DNA of 64,000 nt from Haladaptatus pallidirubidus (GTDB lineage: Archaea; Halobacteriota; Halobacteria; Halobacteriales; Haladaptataceae), in contig NZ_CP085301.1 of assembly GCF_020700235.1 (NCBI RefSeq), positions 1,860,001-1,924,000 on the forward strand. Reading direction: 5' to 3'. This document shows positions 29,676-39,230 of this stretch, piece by piece. Made by a program: the position numbers and the translations under genes. The stretch's first letter is position 1. Each line of letters opens with the position of its first letter. The notes beneath the pieces were generated by a model that did no database searches, had not been told where the DNA came from, and was given only the letters and a program-made list of their open reading frames with translations.

Positions 29676-31678
29676 TCTCCATCACCTCCCGACAGCACGA
29701 GCGTTCCATCCGCTTGCACCGTTCCCGTCCACGCCGGGGGGACGACGACGGTGCTTTCTTTCTGTTCGAGAATTGCGGGACCTTCGACCGTTCGACCCTC
29801 ACCGAGTCCGACCCGGTCGAAAACCGGCGTCTCGTGGCGCTGATCGCCGAAAAAGACCTCTCGGGATCCCTTTCTGGCTTCGCCCGCGGTTCGGTAGGAG
29901 ACGGCGGGCGATTCGCGTTCGACGACCGCCGTCGCTCGCAGATTCACGAGTTCTATCGGATCGTCCATCGTGTAGCCGTAGGCGTTTTCGTGCGCCTCAC
30001 GGAATCGCTCCGCGACCGCCTCGGCGTCGAACGATTCTCCGGCGGAAACCGTGAGTTCGAAGCTCTGGCCCACGTATCGTAGATCCGCCGCCCGACGAAC
30101 CGCCGCGGTCTCGGGCTTTTCCACGTCGGAAAGCACGTCGTCCGTGAGTTCGTCGTAGGTCGATTCGACCGAATCCAGTGTGATTCCAGAAAGCTGGCTT
30201 CGCAGTGTTTTGACCGAATCGTGTTTCTCGTCCGCGGCGAGGAGGCCGTAGGCCGACAGCACGCCGCAGGCGTGGGGGACGACGACCGAGCTCATGTCGA
30301 GACTTTCAGCGAGCGCGGCGGCGTGCATCGGTCCTGCGCCGCCGAACGCGACGAGGCCGAACCCGCGCGGGTCGTGACCGCGTTCGACAGTCACGGCCCG
30401 AATCGCTCGCGTCATGTTCGCGTTTGCGACCCGGAAGACGCCGCGCGCGGCGTCGAGCGCGCTTTCGAGTCCCGCCTCGTCAGCGAGTCGGGAGAGGGCG
30501 TCGTGGGCAGCCTGCACGTCCAGTTCGAGCTCGCCGCCGAGAGCCGAACTCCCGCCGATGTAGCCGAGGACGACGTTCGCGTCGGTGACCGTGGGTTTTG
30601 TTCCACCGCGCCCGTAGCAGGCCGGGCCGGGGTTCGCGCCGGACGACTGCGGGCCGACCCGGAGCGCGTTTCCGGCGTCAATCCACGCGATTGAACCTCC
30701 GCCAGCGCCGACCGTGTTCACGTCGACCATCGGGGTTTTGATCGGTCGGCCGTTGATTTCGGCGTTCGTCGTTCGCTCGACCTCGCCGTCCCGGACGAGG
30801 CTCACGTCGCTCGACGTGCCGCCCATGTCGAAGGTGACCAATCCGTCGAGATTGCTCTGGTTCGCCGTTTCCGCCGCGCCGACGACGCCCCCGGCGGGAC
30901 CCGACATCGTCGTCGTCACCGCGTGTTCGCGGACGGTTTTCGCCGGGGCGATGCCGCCGTTCGCCTGCATGATTCGCGGCACCGGCACGCCGAGGGTTTC
31001 GGCGCGCTCCTCCAACCGACCGATGTAGGCGTCGATGGCCGGAGTGACGTAGGCGTCCACGACCGTCGTCGATGTTCGTTCGTACTCACGGAACTCCGCG
31101 AGCACTTCGTGCGACGCGGAGACGGGAACGTCGAGTTCCTCGCGGAGGGTGTCGGCAACCAACTGCTCGTTTTCCGGATGCTGATAGGCGTGTAGAAGGG
31201 CGACTGCGACGCTTTCCGCGCCGCAGTCGCGGATGCGTTTCGCGACCTTTCGAATCTCGTTTTCGTCGGGCGAAGCCCGAACCCCGCCGATTGCGGTTCG
31301 CTCCGCGACTTCGAACCTGCGCCGCCGCGGAACGAGCGGCGCGGGTTTGTCCGCGTTCACGTCGTACAGGTCGGGGCGGGCCTGTCGCCCGATTTCCAGC
31401 ACGTCGCGGAAGCCCTCGGTGGTCACGAGGGCCGTTTTCGCCCCGTTCTCTTCGAGCAGGGCGTTGACGGAAACCGTCATCGCGTGGGTGAAGGCGTCTA
31501 CGTCGCTCGGGTCGATTCCGGCCTCCTCGCAGGCTTTTTCGATACCGGAAATGACGCCGACGCTCTGGTCGTCCGTGCTCGGAACTTTCGCCGTCACGAG
31601 TTCGTCGTCGGGCGGAAGGAGAACCACGTCCGTGAACGTTCCGCCAACGTCCACGCCGACGCGGGTGTTCCCGGCCAT
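29672..31678 (-). CDS. hyuA: Hydantoinase A / oxoprolinase-type alpha subunit
   Basis: A 668-residue ATP-binding subunit. RVGVDVGGTFTDVVLL at the N-terminus is the phosphate-binding loop of the actin-like fold. ATMTVSVNALLEENG-type sequence near residue 66, VTTTMSGPAGGVVGA, VTFDMGGTSSDVSL and VAFGGAGPMHAAALAESL are all conserved in HyuA. It begins directly next to the stop of the Nramp-like transporter (no gap) and overlaps hyuB, so the four genes form one operon. It couples ATP hydrolysis to ring opening in the known family members. Confidence 0.93.
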   Translation of the reverse strand: MAGNTRVGVDVGGTFTDVVLLPPDDELVTAKVPSTDDQSVGVISGIEKACEEAGIDPSDVDAFTHAMTVSVNALLEENGAKTALVTTEGFRDVLEIGRQARPDLYDVNADKPAPLVPRRRRFEVAERTAIGGVRASPDENEIRKVAKRIRDCGAESVAVALLHAYQHPENEQLVADTLREELDVPVSASHEVLAEFREYERTSTTVVDAYVTPAIDAYIGRLEERAETLGVPVPRIMQANGGIAPAKTVREHAVTTTMSGPAGGVVGAAETANQSNLDGLVTFDMGGTSSDVSLVRDGEVERTTNAEINGRPIKTPMVDVNTVGAGGGSIAWIDAGNALRVGPQSSGANPGPACYGRGGTKPTVTDANVVLGYIGGSSALGGELELDVQAAHDALSRLADEAGLESALDAARGVFRVANANMTRAIRAVTVERGHDPRGFGLVAFGGAGPMHAAALAESLDMSSVVVPHACGVLSAYGLLAADEKHDSVKTLRSQLSGITLDSVESTYDELTDDVLSDVEKPETAAVRRAADLRYVGQSFELTVSAGESFDAEAVAERFREAHENAYGYTMDDPIELVNLRATAVVERESPAVSYRTAGEARKGSREVFFGDQRHETPVFDRVGLGEGRTVEGPAILEQKESTVVVPPAWTGTVQADGTLVLSGGDGE

Positions 31679-32896
31679 TCAGAACACCCCCAAACTCTGC
31701 GCAACGCCGTAGAGTGATCGGAATCCGAGCCAAACGACGACGAGCGTGACGACCACGCCGATGACGTTCTGGGCGGTGCTGTTCACGTACTCCCCGAGAA
31801 TGTCGCGGTCGTTCATCACGTAGATGAGGAAGAGTGCGACGATGGGAAGAAGGATTCCGTTTGCGACCTGCGCGAAGACGATTGCCTGCACGGGCTGGAA
31901 ACCGAGGGCGGAAAAGACGATGCCGACGAGCAGAATCGAACCCCAGACGGCGCGGAACTTCGTCGATTTGAGGTCGGTGTCCCAACCGAGCGCCCCGGCG
32001 GTGGCGTAGGCTCCGGCCAGCGGCGCGGTCGTCGCGCTCGTGAACCCGGCGGCAAATAGGCCGATGCTGAATAGAACGGTCGCCTGCGTCCCCGCGAGCG
32101 GTTCTATCTGTTCCGCCATCGTACTCACGTCGCTGATTTCGGTGCCGACGGGGAACACCGCCGCGGCGGTGACGAGGATGGCGATGGTAATTACGCCGCC
32201 GATGAGAATCGAGAGTATCGTGTCGGCGCGCGATTCCGGCAACTCGTCCGGCCCGGCCCACCGCTCTTGGACGCTCCCGGCGTGCAAGAAGAGGTTGTAG
32301 CCGACGACGGTGGTTCCGATGAGACCCGTAATGAGGAAGACGGAGCCCTCCGGAACGCTGGGGACGAATCCCATCGCCAGCGCGCCGAGGTCGGGGCCGA
32401 TGATTATTGCGTTGGCGACGAACGCGACGGCCATGAGCGCCACGAGGCCGACGAGGGACTTCTCGATGAGTTTGTACCGACCGGTCCACAGCAGTACGCC
32501 GGCGCAGATTCCCATCAGCGGTCCCCAAACGTTCGCGCTGACACCCGTGATTCCGGCGAGCCCGGCGGCCCCGCCGAGGATGTTCCCGGTTTCGTAGGCC
32601 GCGGTTCCGACTCCGATTGCGCTCACAACGAGTGCGATGCTGACCGTCGAGAAAACGGGGTTGTCGAACTGGTCTTTGAGTGCCTCGCCGAGTCCGTTTC
32701 GCGATACGACGCCGAGACGGGCGCTCATCTCCTGCAACACGATGGTTGCGACGATTGAAAACACGATGGTCCAGACGAGGGCGTAGCCGAACTCCGCACC
32801 CGTTACGCTCGCGGTCGTCACGGTTCCAGGGCCGATGAACGCCGCCGCGACCATCGCGCCAGGGCCGATGGATTGTATCCTATCTATAATGTTCAT
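31679..32896 (-). CDS. Nramp-family transporter lacking the canonical metal-site motifs
   Basis: A 405-residue membrane protein with about 11 segments, first gene of the hyu operon. Nramp signatures are recognisable: SIGPGAMVAAAFIGPGTVTT and AEFGYALVW in TM1-2, and IGTTVVGYNLFLHAGSV in TM6. The metal-binding DPGN of TM1 is replaced by GPGT, and MPH of TM6 by VGY, so Mn/Fe transport as in true Nramps is unlikely. Its place before hyuA suggests uptake of the hydantoinase substrate, as inference. The start at 32896 (MNIIDRIQSIGPG) is preferred to 32923. Confidence 0.85.
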   Translation of the reverse strand: MNIIDRIQSIGPGAMVAAAFIGPGTVTTASVTGAEFGYALVWTIVFSIVATIVLQEMSARLGVVSRNGLGEALKDQFDNPVFSTVSIALVVSAIGVGTAAYETGNILGGAAGLAGITGVSANVWGPLMGICAGVLLWTGRYKLIEKSLVGLVALMAVAFVANAIIIGPDLGALAMGFVPSVPEGSVFLITGLIGTTVVGYNLFLHAGSVQERWAGPDELPESRADTILSILIGGVITIAILVTAAAVFPVGTEISDVSTMAEQIEPLAGTQATVLFSIGLFAAGFTSATTAPLAGAYATAGALGWDTDLKSTKFRAVWGSILLVGIVFSALGFQPVQAIVFAQVANGILLPIVALFLIYVMNDRDILGEYVNSTAQNVIGVVVTLVVVWLGFRSLYGVAQSLGVF

Positions 32897-33073
32897 GGTT
32901 GTTGACGTGCTATGTCGCCACAACCCATGGTTTGAACTTAAAACCCTCCTAAGAATGCCGTGTACTGCTTTCTACGCTACTGTGTGGTTGTTATGAAGTA
33001 GTATGAAACCGTATGTGGTGTTCACACGGTACCAAATTTTTCCCCCTTCCTTTCTCTCGTTCAAACTCCCCTC

Positions 33074-33622
33074 TCAGTCGTCTCGAATTTCCGTAATAAG
33101 CACCTTCGAAACCCCTTCCTCTACTTCCAGTTCGAACGGCAGCCGGGCCGTGCTCAACTCGATGAATCGCATCATGAACCATTTCACCGATTCGGTCGGG
33201 AAGACGACGTGGTAGGTGTCGCCCTCCGTCGCGCGAACGGTCAAAAATCCGCACAGCGACAGCCAATCGAGCAGTTCGCCGAGGCTGTCGAACCGGCGTT
33301 CGTACTCGCGAGCGTGGTATTCGGACACTTGGTCGGCCAGCTCGAGAAAATCGGAATTCGGTTCGCCCGTCTCGTCCTCCACGTAGTCCAGAAAACAGTG
33401 GAGAAAATCCACGTCGAGCAGAACGTGTTCGCCGCTCGATAGCATCTGGTGGTAGGCTTCCAGATTTTCCCCGGCGTCCGCCGTCGCGGCGTCGTAGTTC
33501 GCCGCGTAGAATGTGAGCGCCTGCCTGACGAGTTCGCTCTGGGCCTTGCCGGTCCGATTGACGAGGTTGTCGAGCGCCGTCTGTGCGTCGTCGTCAAGCG
33601 ACACCGTAATGCGGTTCGTCAT
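33074..33622 (-). CDS. Ribbon-helix-helix (CopG-type) transcriptional regulator
   Basis: A 182-residue protein. Residues 1-45 are a ribbon-helix-helix DNA-binding domain (RITVSLDDDAQTALDNLVNR then SELVRQALTFY). The remaining 135 residues form a domain without a name I recognise, found attached to this type of RHH in haloarchaea (LLDVDFLHCFLDYVEDETG, YHVVFPTESVKWFMMRF). It lies about 180 bp upstream of the Nramp-hyu operon on the same strand and could be its regulator. Confidence 0.8.
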   Translation of the reverse strand: MTNRITVSLDDDAQTALDNLVNRTGKAQSELVRQALTFYAANYDAATADAGENLEAYHQMLSSGEHVLLDVDFLHCFLDYVEDETGEPNSDFLELADQVSEYHAREYERRFDSLGELLDWLSLCGFLTVRATEGDTYHVVFPTESVKWFMMRFIELSTARLPFELEVEEGVSKVLITEIRDD

Positions 33623-33921
33623 CTTGTCTCTACCTCTGGCGAGGAAGGTTATCGTTCTGTCCCCTTTTTCGAACTCGCGTTGAATTTTCGTACTGTTCCA
33701 GTGTTGATGCCGTTCGTTTCGCGCTACCGAGACTGGCTCTTTCTGGTAGGACTTTGAAGTAACCGAAGAGAAGCCGATAATATCACACTGTCCGCCACCA
33801 GGTGTCTCTCTCCTTTATTCCCAGCGCAAATATTTCGGACGTGTAACATCCACTGTCCGACGCACCGAGCCGGTTTCCACCACACTTCACATTTTAGCCG
33901 CTCCCCGGCGTATCCCCTTCC
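33623..33921. other. Divergent intergenic region
   Basis: About 300 bases between two divergent genes. No gene is visible; it should hold both promoters. AT-rich patches near 33775 (CCGATAATATCAC) are the best TATA candidates. Confidence 0.35.
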
Positions 33922-35172
33922 ATGCCCGGGGCGGAGACGACCGACGGAAACTCCACGCAACGAAACCGAAACGCGCTGCTCGCGTGGGTTCTCGTCGCAA
34001 GCATGGCCATCGCAATTCTCACCAGCGCGCTCCGCGGCGATTACCTGTGGGCGGGATTCGGCGTCACGTCGATTCTCGTTGCGCTGATTCCGACGTTTGC
34101 CTTTCGCCGACCGACCGCGATGGTTCCGTGGGAATCGCTCCTCGCGGTTTCGCTCGGTCTCATCAGCGTCCCGCTCGGTTCGTTACTTCCGCGCTCACTC
34201 GCGACGTTCGTCGCCGTCGCCGGACTGGCGCTCGTGCTGGCCGTCGAGTTGGATACGTTCACTGCAGTCGAACTTTCGCCGTTCTTTGCGGTGTTGTTCG
34301 TCGTCGTCGCGACGATGGCCAGCGCGGGAGTGTGGGCCGTCGTGCAGTGGGTCGCTGACAGCACGCTCGGCACGCAAAACCTCCGAAGTCTCAACGACGT
34401 GATGTGGTCGCTTCTCGCGGCGACGGGGGCGGGCGTCATCGCCGGGGTTGTGTTCGCCGCGTACTTCCGACGCGTCGATACCGCGCGGTTCGGCTTCCGA
34501 CCCCGCGACGGACGAAAGCAAGGAGAGGAGACGACGGCCGTAGGCGCGACCGACGGCCGGAACCTCTCCGAAACCCGCCAGCGACGGATCGTTCGGGGGT
34601 TCCAACTCGTCCTCATCGGCGTCCTGCTCTTCGGCCTATTCGAGCTGAACGTCGGCATTATCGTCAACACGGTGGTCGCGCTCGCACTGACCGAGGTTCC
34701 GGCCGTGCTCGAACGAAACTACGGCCTCCCGATGGATACGCGACTGACGCTCTGGATAGTCGTTCCCGTATTTTTGCACGCAATCGGGACGGTCGGCCTG
34801 TACCAGTCGATCGGCTTGTGGGATCAGTTAACTCACGCACTCTCGTCGTCGCTCGTTGCGGCGGCGGGCTACACGGTTGTTCGCGCGCTCGACGTTCACG
34901 CGGACTCCATCTACCTCCCCGCGGAGTTCATGTTCGTCTTCATCCTGCTTTTCACGCTGGCGTTCGGCGTTCTGTGGGAATTGCTGGAGTTCGGACTCGA
35001 TGGGGTTGCGTCGATGACCGGAACCGAAAGCGTCCTCGCGCAGTATTCGCTCGACAACACGATGTTCGATTTGGTGTTCGACACCGTCGGCGGCGTCATC
35101 GTCGCAGTTTGGGGGGCGAGATACCTCTCGAACGTCTCCGATGCGCTCGCGTCGGAGACGTTCGATTCGTGA
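33922..35172 (+). CDS. Conserved haloarchaeal multi-pass membrane protein, YjdF-like C-terminus
   Basis: A 416-residue protein with about 10 membrane segments and a charged cytoplasmic loop at about residues 190-225 (GRKQGEETTAVGATDGRNLS). The C-terminal half has IGLWDQLTHALSSSLVAAAG, FVFILLFTLAFGVLWELLEFG and YSLDNTMFDLVFDTVGGVIV. This Asp-x-x-x-His, Trp-Glu and D-x-x-x-D-x-x-G spacing recalls the YjdF/DUF2238 family. The function is unknown. Confidence 0.7.
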   Translation: MPGAETTDGNSTQRNRNALLAWVLVASMAIAILTSALRGDYLWAGFGVTSILVALIPTFAFRRPTAMVPWESLLAVSLGLISVPLGSLLPRSLATFVAVAGLALVLAVELDTFTAVELSPFFAVLFVVVATMASAGVWAVVQWVADSTLGTQNLRSLNDVMWSLLAATGAGVIAGVVFAAYFRRVDTARFGFRPRDGRKQGEETTAVGATDGRNLSETRQRRIVRGFQLVLIGVLLFGLFELNVGIIVNTVVALALTEVPAVLERNYGLPMDTRLTLWIVVPVFLHAIGTVGLYQSIGLWDQLTHALSSSLVAAAGYTVVRALDVHADSIYLPAEFMFVFILLFTLAFGVLWELLEFGLDGVASMTGTESVLAQYSLDNTMFDLVFDTVGGVIVAVWGARYLSNVSDALASETFDS

Positions 35173-35217
35173 CGAATTCGCGCCTTCCATCTGCAAATAC
35201 CGCCATCCTGCCACTGC

Positions 35218-35256
35218 TGTTATACTCATCCGTGTTGCATGAGTGTCGGGGGAGAA
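35218..35256 (+). promoter_or_regulatory. TATA element and Shine-Dalgarno site of the HdeD-like gene
   Basis: GTTATACTC near 35218-35226 fits a TATA element. GGGGGAG (35248-35254) lies 8 nt before the ATG at 35263, so this transcript has a leader with an SD and the downstream start is favoured. Confidence 0.5.
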
Positions 35257-35262
35257 ATCGAA

Positions 35263-35862
35263 ATGAGTACCGTCAGTACGCGGGACGATGAGGAGATAGC
35301 GAACACAGTACAGGACACGTGGCGACTGCTCATGGGCGTCGGCGTCGTGCTCACCGTCGTCGGATTGGCGGCCATTTTCACGCCGCTGTTTACCGGTATC
35401 GCGCTGTCGTTCTTGCTCGGAGCGTATCTTGTCCTCGGAGGTGTTGCACACTTCGTTCACGCCTTTTCCGGACGGGGATGGACGGGAGTTATCGGCCAGA
35501 CGATTTTGGCGCTCGTTTTCGTCGTGGCCGGTATCGCGTTCCTGTTGAATCCTCTCGTCGGACTGTCGGCGTTGACTCTGCTGCTAATCACCTTTTTCCT
35601 CGTGGAAGGGCTGGTAGAAATTGGTATGGGACTCCGCCTGCGTCCGGCGCGGGGCTGGCTCTGGGTCGTCGTCAGCGGCGTCGTTTCGCTGGCCGTGGCG
35701 CTGTTCGTCTGGCTAGAGTATCCGAGCTCCGCCCTGTGGGCGGTCGGACTTTTGTTCGGTGTCGGCCTCTTAACGAGCGGTCTGTCGATAGTTGCAACTG
35801 CGATGGGTGGACGAGCGGTTGCGAAGGAGGCGGTCGGCGAAAAAGTCGGGGAGGTGGGGTAG
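35263..35862 (+). CDS. HdeD-family (DUF308) membrane protein
   Basis: A 199-residue membrane protein with six segments arranged as three internal pairs, each with the DUF308 pattern of small residues and a following Gly (LLMGVGVVLTVVGLAAIFTP, ILALVFVVAGIAFLLNPLVG, VSGVVSLAVALFVWLEYPSS). HdeD proteins are linked to acid resistance in enterics; in haloarchaea the role is unknown. The start at 35263 (MSTVSTRDD) is chosen over 35239 because of the SD sequence. Confidence 0.82.
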   Translation: MSTVSTRDDEEIANTVQDTWRLLMGVGVVLTVVGLAAIFTPLFTGIALSFLLGAYLVLGGVAHFVHAFSGRGWTGVIGQTILALVFVVAGIAFLLNPLVGLSALTLLLITFFLVEGLVEIGMGLRLRPARGWLWVVVSGVVSLAVALFVWLEYPSSALWAVGLLFGVGLLTSGLSIVATAMGGRAVAKEAVGEKVGEVG

Positions 35863-35891
35863 TCAGTTTTCGCTTCGGATCGTCCGATTCC

Positions 35892-37433
35892 TTAGGTCGG
35901 AAGATTATCCGCGAAGAAGTCCCGGTCTTCCTGCTCGATTCCGAGGAGGTACAGCACACCGGCGAACGCGGCGAGCCCGAGGACGCCGCCGACGGCACCG
36001 TGAATGAATGCGACGACCGCGTTGGAACCCAGTCCAGTAACGTAGCCTTCGAGAACCGTTTTCGTGCCGACCATTACGGCCGCCGAGATGGCCCCGGCAA
36101 ACACCGGTTTGAAGTACCGTCTGGAGTAGGGAAACAGCCGTTCCGTGTACCAGACTTGGATGATTCGAAGAGCGTTGATGGAGACGATGGTGGTCGCAGT
36201 TGCGATTGCGGCACCGATGAGTCCGAACTGCTGAATGAGCAGGTAGTTCATGACGACGTTACAGACGCCGAGTAGCCATTGATTGACGAGCGTGAGATAG
36301 TGGTGGTCGGTCATCATCAGCACGTATCCGGACGGCCCGACGCTCGCGTTCGCGAATTGGGCGACGACCAACAACAGCAAGACGGACGTTCCTTCCTGTG
36401 CGAACGAGTCGCTGAACAGAACCAGCAGTTCGTGCGCGTAGATGGTCGCACCGATTGCCGGGAACAGTCCCAGTGTAAACGTCCAGCGGGTGATTCGACG
36501 GTACAACGATTCGAGGTCGTCCATCTTCCCGTTGTTGTATAATCGGGATGCGATGGGAGGAAACAGTTGGCTGAACGCGCTCAGGGGAAGGAGGAGTATT
36601 CCTGCGAGGACGGTAGCAATCTTGTAAATACCCACCGCGTCTTGGGTCGTGATGTACGCTCCCGCTAAAAATCCGACCATCAGCAGGTCAACCTTGCTTG
36701 CAAGAACCTGCCCGGTTTGAGTGGCGGTGAGCGGCAGTGAAAAGTCGTAAAACTCGACCAGTTCCTTCCGTGATGCGCCGAGTTTCGGTTTGAGGCCAGC
36801 TTTCTCTACTATCAGCCACACGGCAAGACAGAACACGATGACCGTAGCGACGACCGTCGCGGCCACCGTTCCGATGACGGCGAATCCGAGCAGAAGCGCG
36901 ACGCTGACGCCGACGACGCGGAGGAGTGGCGTCAGGATGTTCCGGATAAAGACTTGATACTCCGGCATTTCGAGACTCTTGAAGAGGCTCCCGAAACAGC
37001 TAATGAGCGTATCGAGGGGGAGGAGAAACGCGAATACGCGCAGAACATCGGTGAAGTACGGTTGGTACTCCGGGTCGACGAACTGCGTAATCCACGGGGC
37101 AGCTATGTAGATTCCCACCCCGACGGTGACTCCACCGACCAGCGAGGTTAGATAGGAGAGTCCGAGCATTCGCCGACGTTTCAGCGGGTCGTCGTTGTAC
37201 TTTGGAACGAACTTCATGATGGCTTGGTTCGTCCCGAGATTGGTGAACACCTGTGCGAAGGTTAGAATAACCAGCCCAAGCGTGTAGACACTGAACAGCA
37301 TCCCGCCGAGTCCCCGAACGAGCACCCAGTTCAGCAGGAATCGAAGGCCGTTGTCGAGACCCTTTCCGGCCATGAAAAAAGACGCACCGCGAGAAACGGA
37401 TTGGAGCGATGAGTCCGACGATTGGTCAGCCAT
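35892..37433 (-). CDS. Polysaccharide flippase (Wzx/MOP superfamily)
   Basis: A 513-residue membrane protein with about 14 segments, typical of O-antigen and N-glycan flippases. SVSRGASFFMAGKGLDNGLR opens it, followed by NWVLVRGLGGMLFSVYTLGL and TNLGTNQAIMKFVPKYNDD. It would move lipid-linked oligosaccharides across the membrane for S-layer glycosylation or exopolysaccharide. The next gene on the same strand, 146 bp upstream of its start, is a sulfatase-fold protein, which fits sulfated or modified surface sugars. No glycosyltransferases are adjacent. Confidence 0.88.
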   Translation of the reverse strand: MADQSSDSSLQSVSRGASFFMAGKGLDNGLRFLLNWVLVRGLGGMLFSVYTLGLVILTFAQVFTNLGTNQAIMKFVPKYNDDPLKRRRMLGLSYLTSLVGGVTVGVGIYIAAPWITQFVDPEYQPYFTDVLRVFAFLLPLDTLISCFGSLFKSLEMPEYQVFIRNILTPLLRVVGVSVALLLGFAVIGTVAATVVATVIVFCLAVWLIVEKAGLKPKLGASRKELVEFYDFSLPLTATQTGQVLASKVDLLMVGFLAGAYITTQDAVGIYKIATVLAGILLLPLSAFSQLFPPIASRLYNNGKMDDLESLYRRITRWTFTLGLFPAIGATIYAHELLVLFSDSFAQEGTSVLLLLVVAQFANASVGPSGYVLMMTDHHYLTLVNQWLLGVCNVVMNYLLIQQFGLIGAAIATATTIVSINALRIIQVWYTERLFPYSRRYFKPVFAGAISAAVMVGTKTVLEGYVTGLGSNAVVAFIHGAVGGVLGLAAFAGVLYLLGIEQEDRDFFADNLPT

Positions 37434-37579
37434 TATCTTAGAGTAGGGCTATACGATTAGAGCCGATTATCTTTTGCGCTTTTATCCCTGTATGCGAGCA
37501 CATGTGTCGCACGGACGAATACAATGTCGGACGAACGAACTGAATATCCGTCAGAACGAAACCGGATTAATACGCGATG

Positions 37580-39010
37580 TTACAGGTACCCTAGCTCTTC
37601 GAGGCGAGACTCGGTCGCCGAATCTATCTGTATTTCGTCACTTCCGTTCGCCGCTGCAGTCGCCTTTGCTTCCTCGATTGGCGTGTCGAAGAAGTCGGTT
37701 TCGACTTCGGGTGTCCCCTCGTCCGTCTCGACTTTCTTCTGCCACGATAACCGGCTCGGGTCGATTTCGTATTCGGTTCGGGTTCCGAGCGAATCCCACA
37801 CCGTCTTCGTCGTTCCCTCGTACACGCAGCGAATCATTCTGTCCCAGTACTCCCATTCGGATGGCGGTTCCGGCCCGGCGCTCATCCCGACCAGTTCGGC
37901 GGGGAGTCGGTCGCGGATTACGTCCGGAGTTTCCCCGTTCGCCAGTCCAACGACGAGGTCTCCAAAGTCGAGGTGGGATACGTATTCGTCTTCCTCCTTG
38001 TCGTAGCCTTCCGGCGGATTGATGAGCAACAGTGGAACGTGAATCAATCCTTCCGAGAGACTGCTCTTGTGGTTTGCGAGGAACTCATCGGCTTCGTTAG
38101 CGTGATTTTCGCCGTGGTCGGCGGTAATAACGATGGTTGTTTCTCTGTCTGCGGCATCGAGAACGTAATGAATGAATTCCGCGAGAATCCGGTCTAGATA
38201 GTCGATGGTCGCGCCGTACACCTGCTCGCGGTTTCGCCAATAGCCGTCATAGTCGCCCCGCTCGTTTTCCAACAACTCCCAGAAGTTGAACTCGTTCGAT
38301 GTCCACGAGAGTGGAACGTCCTCTAAGTTGCCGTCGTACTGTAGACACCGCTGAAGCGGCGTATGGGCTTCCATCAGATTACAGAAGCCGAAGTACGGAG
38401 ACTCGGCCTCCTTCACCTGTCGTTTCGCGGCCCGAACCACTCCGGCACTCCCGTCATCGACCAGTTTCGGTACCGGGCCCGTGTTCGTGAGGTCGTTGGC
38501 GTAGCCGTACGCCGTGTTCTTCAAACTCAAGAGCGGATGGTCGTCTCTCAGCGCTGACCGCAGGAACTCGACGTACTTCTCCGTCCCCTCCCTCCCCCGA
38601 CTGACTTCGTTGAGACTCGTCGCTTCCGGATAACGGTGTCTCGGTTCGACGACGTCGAACTCGTCGAACCACGAATCGAACCCGTACGTCGGATTTATCC
38701 ACGAGTTCGCGCTCACGCCGAACGTGGCGTAGCCGTCGAGCTCGGCGAGAAACGTTTCCTCGCGCTCGATGCTGTCGAATCGCCGGTTGTGGGTGTGAAC
38801 GCCGTGTTCCGACGGCAGTTCTCCGGTAAACATACTCGCGTGACTCGGGACGGTCCACGAACTCACAGCCCGACATCGCGTGAACGATACGTCCGCGAGA
38901 CGCTGGAGTCGCTTCGCGTACTCCGCAAAGAAATCCGCACGCACCGTATCGAGGCAGACGACGACCACGTTTCGCGGGGACGTCTCTGTGTCTTTTTCAG
39001 CAGGGGGCAT
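37580..39010 (-). CDS. Sulfatase-family hydrolase
   Basis: A 476-residue alkaline-phosphatase-superfamily protein. NVVVVCLDTVRADFF has the first metal-binding Asp. SWTVPSHASMFTGELPSEHG holds the position where sulfatases have their modified Cys/Ser; here it is TVPSHASM, with Ser rather than the CxPxR motif, so it may be a Ser-type or phosphotransferase-like enzyme. TTIVITADHGENH supplies the C-terminal metal ligands. It ends LEELGYL like the second sulfatase in this window. No signal peptide is seen. The start at 39010 (MPPAEKD) is preferred to 39061, which overlaps a hydrophobic but poorly supported extension. Confidence 0.85.
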   Translation of the reverse strand: MPPAEKDTETSPRNVVVVCLDTVRADFFAEYAKRLQRLADVSFTRCRAVSSWTVPSHASMFTGELPSEHGVHTHNRRFDSIEREETFLAELDGYATFGVSANSWINPTYGFDSWFDEFDVVEPRHRYPEATSLNEVSRGREGTEKYVEFLRSALRDDHPLLSLKNTAYGYANDLTNTGPVPKLVDDGSAGVVRAAKRQVKEAESPYFGFCNLMEAHTPLQRCLQYDGNLEDVPLSWTSNEFNFWELLENERGDYDGYWRNREQVYGATIDYLDRILAEFIHYVLDAADRETTIVITADHGENHANEADEFLANHKSSLSEGLIHVPLLLINPPEGYDKEEDEYVSHLDFGDLVVGLANGETPDVIRDRLPAELVGMSAGPEPPSEWEYWDRMIRCVYEGTTKTVWDSLGTRTEYEIDPSRLSWQKKVETDEGTPEVETDFFDTPIEEAKATAAANGSDEIQIDSATESRLEELGYL

Positions 39011-39230
39011 TAGTACTGCAAATACACAACCGAGGTAAAACGATGACGGCCACATATTCAAAAAATGGTGTATTTGCCGAATAGAGCCCTTTCACGACCC
39101 TTCCGGACGCTGTTCCTCGGTTCACTGGTCACGAGGAGTACTCGATTCGCCGTTTCTCCCATCCCTTCCGTCCGACCGTGCAGAGCAGACTGAAGTGTCT
39201 ATCCCGCCTACTACGTTCGGGTTGGGGAGA

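Noticed and set aside
31086..32528. A 480-codon minus-strand frame across hyuA and the Nramp gene
   Set aside because: Very basic, Arg-rich composition and full overlap with two well-supported genes in another frame; it is a high-GC shadow frame.
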